The notes under the pieces: model-generated
Told to the model about the DNA's origin: nothing
What the model saw: only the letters and a program-made list of their open reading frames with translations
The model's database searches: none
Source of the DNA: Saccharofermentans sp.
GTDB lineage: Bacteria; Bacillota; Clostridia; Saccharofermentanales; Saccharofermentanaceae
Direction of reading: 5' to 3'
Length of the DNA: 62,243 bases
NCBI GenBank assembly: GCA_024688685.1
Contig: JAILDX010000021.1
Span: 1 to 62,243, forward strand
Translations under genes and position numbers: made by a program
Shown here: piece by piece, positions 60,592-62,243 of the stretch
Numbering within the stretch: the first letter of the stretch is position 1
How the letters are laid out: every line of letters starts with the position of its first letter

Positions 60592-61203
60592 TCACTGCGG
60601 TCCCTTGAAACTTCCACGCAAATGCTTTTCGTCAAAATTAACAATGCCGGTCAGACTGACAATCTGATCTGCAGGCCAGTATTTGTTCTCCCATAGTCTG
60701 AAAAGATCTTTCTTTTTACTAAAAATACGCTCAGGCTTAAGAGTATTATCATATACGTTAATAACATCACACACTTTGATAAGTTCAGGCAAGAGAGCTA
60801 AAGCTTTATAATACCGGGAAATGATTTTATCTGGTTCAACTTTATGTCCGCCATTTTCAACTCTTGTATCAACACGAGAAATATTTACAGCGGGATCGCT
60901 CGTTAGCATATAAAAACATCGGATAAAGTACCCGTTCTTTTTAGCCTTTTTCAACAAGTTTAAATTGCGATCGGTAGATAACACTGTTTCAAAAGTAAAA
61001 TCCTTTTGTGCGGCAATGCACCCTTCCCGTTGTCTTTCAGCTATTTGTGCTGCTTCTAAGTCATCACAAAATAAAACCCTTTTAATATCATCGGCGTTTA
61101 TATAATCACCCAAAACGTTAGTTAATCCTGTTACTGTTGATTTCCCCGACCCGTTAGGTCCTGCAAACACTACAATTTCAGGTTTTTTATCCATTGTTTT
61201 CAT
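60592..61203 (-). CDS. Zeta-toxin-family kinase
   Basis: 203 residues. Walker A VVFAGPNGSGKSTVTGL (about 11-27), NADDIKRVLF, DFTFETVLSTDRNLNLLKKA and RVENGGHKVEPDKIISRYY are typical of zeta-like P-loop kinases, which phosphorylate UDP-N-acetylglucosamine or related sugars and poison wall synthesis. The ATG (61203) touches the end of the 61203-61406 gene, its likely antitoxin. As an addiction module it would stabilise the mobile element. The target in this host is unknown. Confidence 0.85.
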   Translation of the reverse strand: MKTMDKKPEIVVFAGPNGSGKSTVTGLTNVLGDYINADDIKRVLFCDDLEAAQIAERQREGCIAAQKDFTFETVLSTDRNLNLLKKAKKNGYFIRCFYMLTSDPAVNISRVDTRVENGGHKVEPDKIISRYYKALALLPELIKVCDVINVYDNTLKPERIFSKKKDLFRLWENKYWPADQIVSLTGIVNFDEKHLRGSFKGPQ

Positions 61204-61406
61204 TAAACGCCAATTCCCCCAACATTAGGATAATAAACACGCTTACCATCAGGATATTCCATATATGCTTCACCACGCTCATCATCATATCCTGCAACCG
61301 GCTTTCCTTTAGCTCTGGAAGTCTCTTTTGCAATTTCAACAGCTTTCTGAAAACGAGCTTCCATATGCTCATCTTCATCATAATCAAAACGATCAGACGT
61401 CTTCAT
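61203..61406 (-). CDS. Putative antitoxin of the zeta-like toxin
   Basis: 67 residues from the ATG at 61406: MKTSDRFDYDEDEHMEARFQ, then KAVEIAKETSRAKGKPVAGY and EAYMEYPDGKRVYYPN. It is acidic at the N-terminus. I know similar short genes upstream of zeta-type kinases in Firmicutes, which play the antitoxin role instead of epsilon. GGGGGG(A) lies 8 bases before this ATG; the TTG two codons earlier is less likely. It overlaps the toxin start by one base. Confidence 0.65.
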   Translation of the reverse strand: MKTSDRFDYDEDEHMEARFQKAVEIAKETSRAKGKPVAGYDDERGEAYMEYPDGKRVYYPNVGGIGV

Positions 61407-61529
61407 TTTCAATCCCCCCTATTAACATTTGGTATAGTATATCATCTTTTAACGTTTAACGCCCACCTTTACATGCCACCCCCCTCAATTAAGCGGAAAT
61501 AATTGGAAAAAACATCTTTCCTGAAGGTA

Positions 61530-61712
61530 TCACAACCCCGGACCGTCTTCTTTCCCCTCGCTCAGATCGTCATCCGGAACATCTAGATCCAAGGTGCACT
61601 TATCGATGTCAAAACTCTCGATCTCCTTAAGCGCTCTGTCAAGCCCCGCCTGGAAGCCGAGCTTGTATCCCTTAATAAAAGCCTCTTTTACTTTTTCTCC
61701 GTAAAATCCCAT
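61530..61712 (-). CDS. Small hypothetical protein, 60 residues
   Basis: It begins MGFYGEKVKEAFIKGYKLGF with an amphipathic helix, then a strongly acidic tail (DDDLSEGKEDG). AAAGGAG precedes the ATG. No family recognised; it may be an accessory of the HNH gene upstream, with which it shares orientation and 24 bases spacing. Confidence 0.5.
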   Translation of the reverse strand: MGFYGEKVKEAFIKGYKLGFQAGLDRALKEIESFDIDKCTLDLDVPDDDLSEGKEDGPGL

Positions 61713-61736
61713 GATGCTGTACTCCTTTCAAGTCAA

Positions 61737-62243
61737 TCACGACGCCCGTTTGTCATTATTACACTTCTGACAGAGCATCTGGAGATTGCCGTCGATCGTA
61801 TGGCCGCCCTTAGACCACGGTATGATATGGTCTCCTTCCATCTCGTCGTATGCATACTCTGTATCGATACCGTTTGCCTGACACATCGGACACTTATGAC
61901 CCTGCCTCTCGTATGCCTTGAGCTTCTGGGACTCCGTGAAGGCTCTGATCGATAACGACTTCTCGTCATGCTTTGTACGCCCGGAAAGAAGATACGGTAT
62001 TATACCGGACTTTCTGGTAACGTCATCGTCCATGATGAGCTGACGGATTTCATCCGCAAGCGTATTGCTGTTATACGTATTATCCTTATATGCATTGTAC
62101 AGAAGCCCCCAGTCCTGGGAATCCGTTATGCCCTTCATCGCTTTGGGGAACAACGTCTTTGCCCAGTTGATGACTGTCTGGAAATAGAGCCATAAGTCAT
62201 TGGCATCCGTGTCATGCTGGTGGACAGCCATATACATCTGTCC
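61737..62243 (-). CDS. HNH endonuclease domain protein (DUF262-type C-terminus), partial
   Basis: The frame stays open to the window edge, so the start is outside. The visible part has a helical segment with LWLYFQTVINWAKTLFPKAM and ends with a complete HNH motif: HKCPMCQANGI, EGDHIIPWSKGGHTIDGNLQ, MLCQKCNNDK, with two C-x2-C zinc pairs. The upstream segment resembles the region between DUF262 and the HNH in GmrSD-like or related proteins. A nuclease role in defence or element maintenance is likely; the N-terminal domain must be seen to decide. Confidence 0.75.
   Translation of the reverse strand, partial: GQMYMAVHQHDTDANDLWLYFQTVINWAKTLFPKAMKGITDSQDWGLLYNAYKDNTYNSNTLADEIRQLIMDDDVTRKSGIIPYLLSGRTKHDEKSLSIRAFTESQKLKAYERQGHKCPMCQANGIDTEYAYDEMEGDHIIPWSKGGHTIDGNLQMLCQKCNNDKRAS

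Overview
The window looks like chromosome from an anaerobic, low-to-mid GC Gram-positive of the Clostridia, possibly a rumen or gut relative of Saccharofermentans or Lachnospiraceae. The taxonomic call is inference. It rests on AGGAGG-type ribosome sites, several Cys-lipoproteins, a complete [FeFe]-hydrogenase maturation operon, a Rrf2/NifS/NifU iron-sulfur locus, a ComER-like reductase, and an F-type ATP synthase whose c subunit carries a two-carboxylate, Na+-type ion site.

Layout. 1-1298: the start of an IS256-type transposase at the left edge and a PD-(D/E)XK nuclease-like gene. 1478-9060: a histone-H1-like Lys/Ala protein, an orphan 190-residue protein, a small gene followed by a fused UvrD-type helicase/Cas4-like nuclease, then a four-gene operon of unknown function. 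Two of these transcription units start with the same ~58 bp promoter block containing TGCGGA-N5-TCCGCA. 9089-11889: a lipoprotein, a Sel1-repeat/zinc-ribbon protein and a flavodoxin. 11992-13179: a small self-contained transcription unit and an array of five tRNAs (Asp, Tyr, Arg, Ser, His) interleaved with structured repeats. 13483-15500: a lipoprotein, a metallophosphoesterase and a VanZ-like protein. 15737-19894: a structured leader, then the TM1266-type regulator and hydE, hydG, hydF. 20373-23536: an Rrf2 regulator divergent from iscS-iscU, with convergent mnmA. 23605-28754: a half glycosyltransferase, a YdcF/SanA-like protein, a lipoprotein-type cysteine-desulfurase homologue, a sigma-70 factor, ung (with a palindromic insertion) and a phosphoesterase. 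28856-33080: an AraC regulator, a three-gene ABC-2 exporter and a methyltransferase. 33248-39935: atpI-B-E-F-H-A-G-D-C. 39923-41679: a PAP2 phosphatase and a macrodomain-like protein. 41748-51596: a double-glycine-leader protein, several decayed genes (DUF6020-like, SpoIIE phosphatase), ComER, a DUF4143 ATPase and a SAP-like membrane protein. 51643-52240: a DinJ/RelE pair with a nonsense-mutated toxin.

52697-62243 is a mobile-element zone. Two scars of a tRNA-Ser 3' end (52697 and 55759) bracket a lipase/LytTR/DUF3021 cassette. After the second scar come a tyrosine integrase, a Tn916-like excisionase, two small genes, a P4/D5-type primase-helicase, an iteron-like origin region with a 71 bp direct repeat, a zeta-toxin pair and an HNH protein cut by the window end.

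The genes suggest a hydrogen-metabolising fermenter: HydE/G/F build the H-cluster, IscS/IscU supply Fe-S clusters, IscS passes sulfur to MnmA for tRNA, and the ATP synthase probably couples to Na+. The most unusual material is intergenic: a dispersed hairpin family whose outer stems differ in sequence yet stay self-complementary, several hyper-palindromic spacers, and a candidate attenuator before the hyd operon. The most unusual protein is the predicted surface-anchored cysteine desulfurase homologue.
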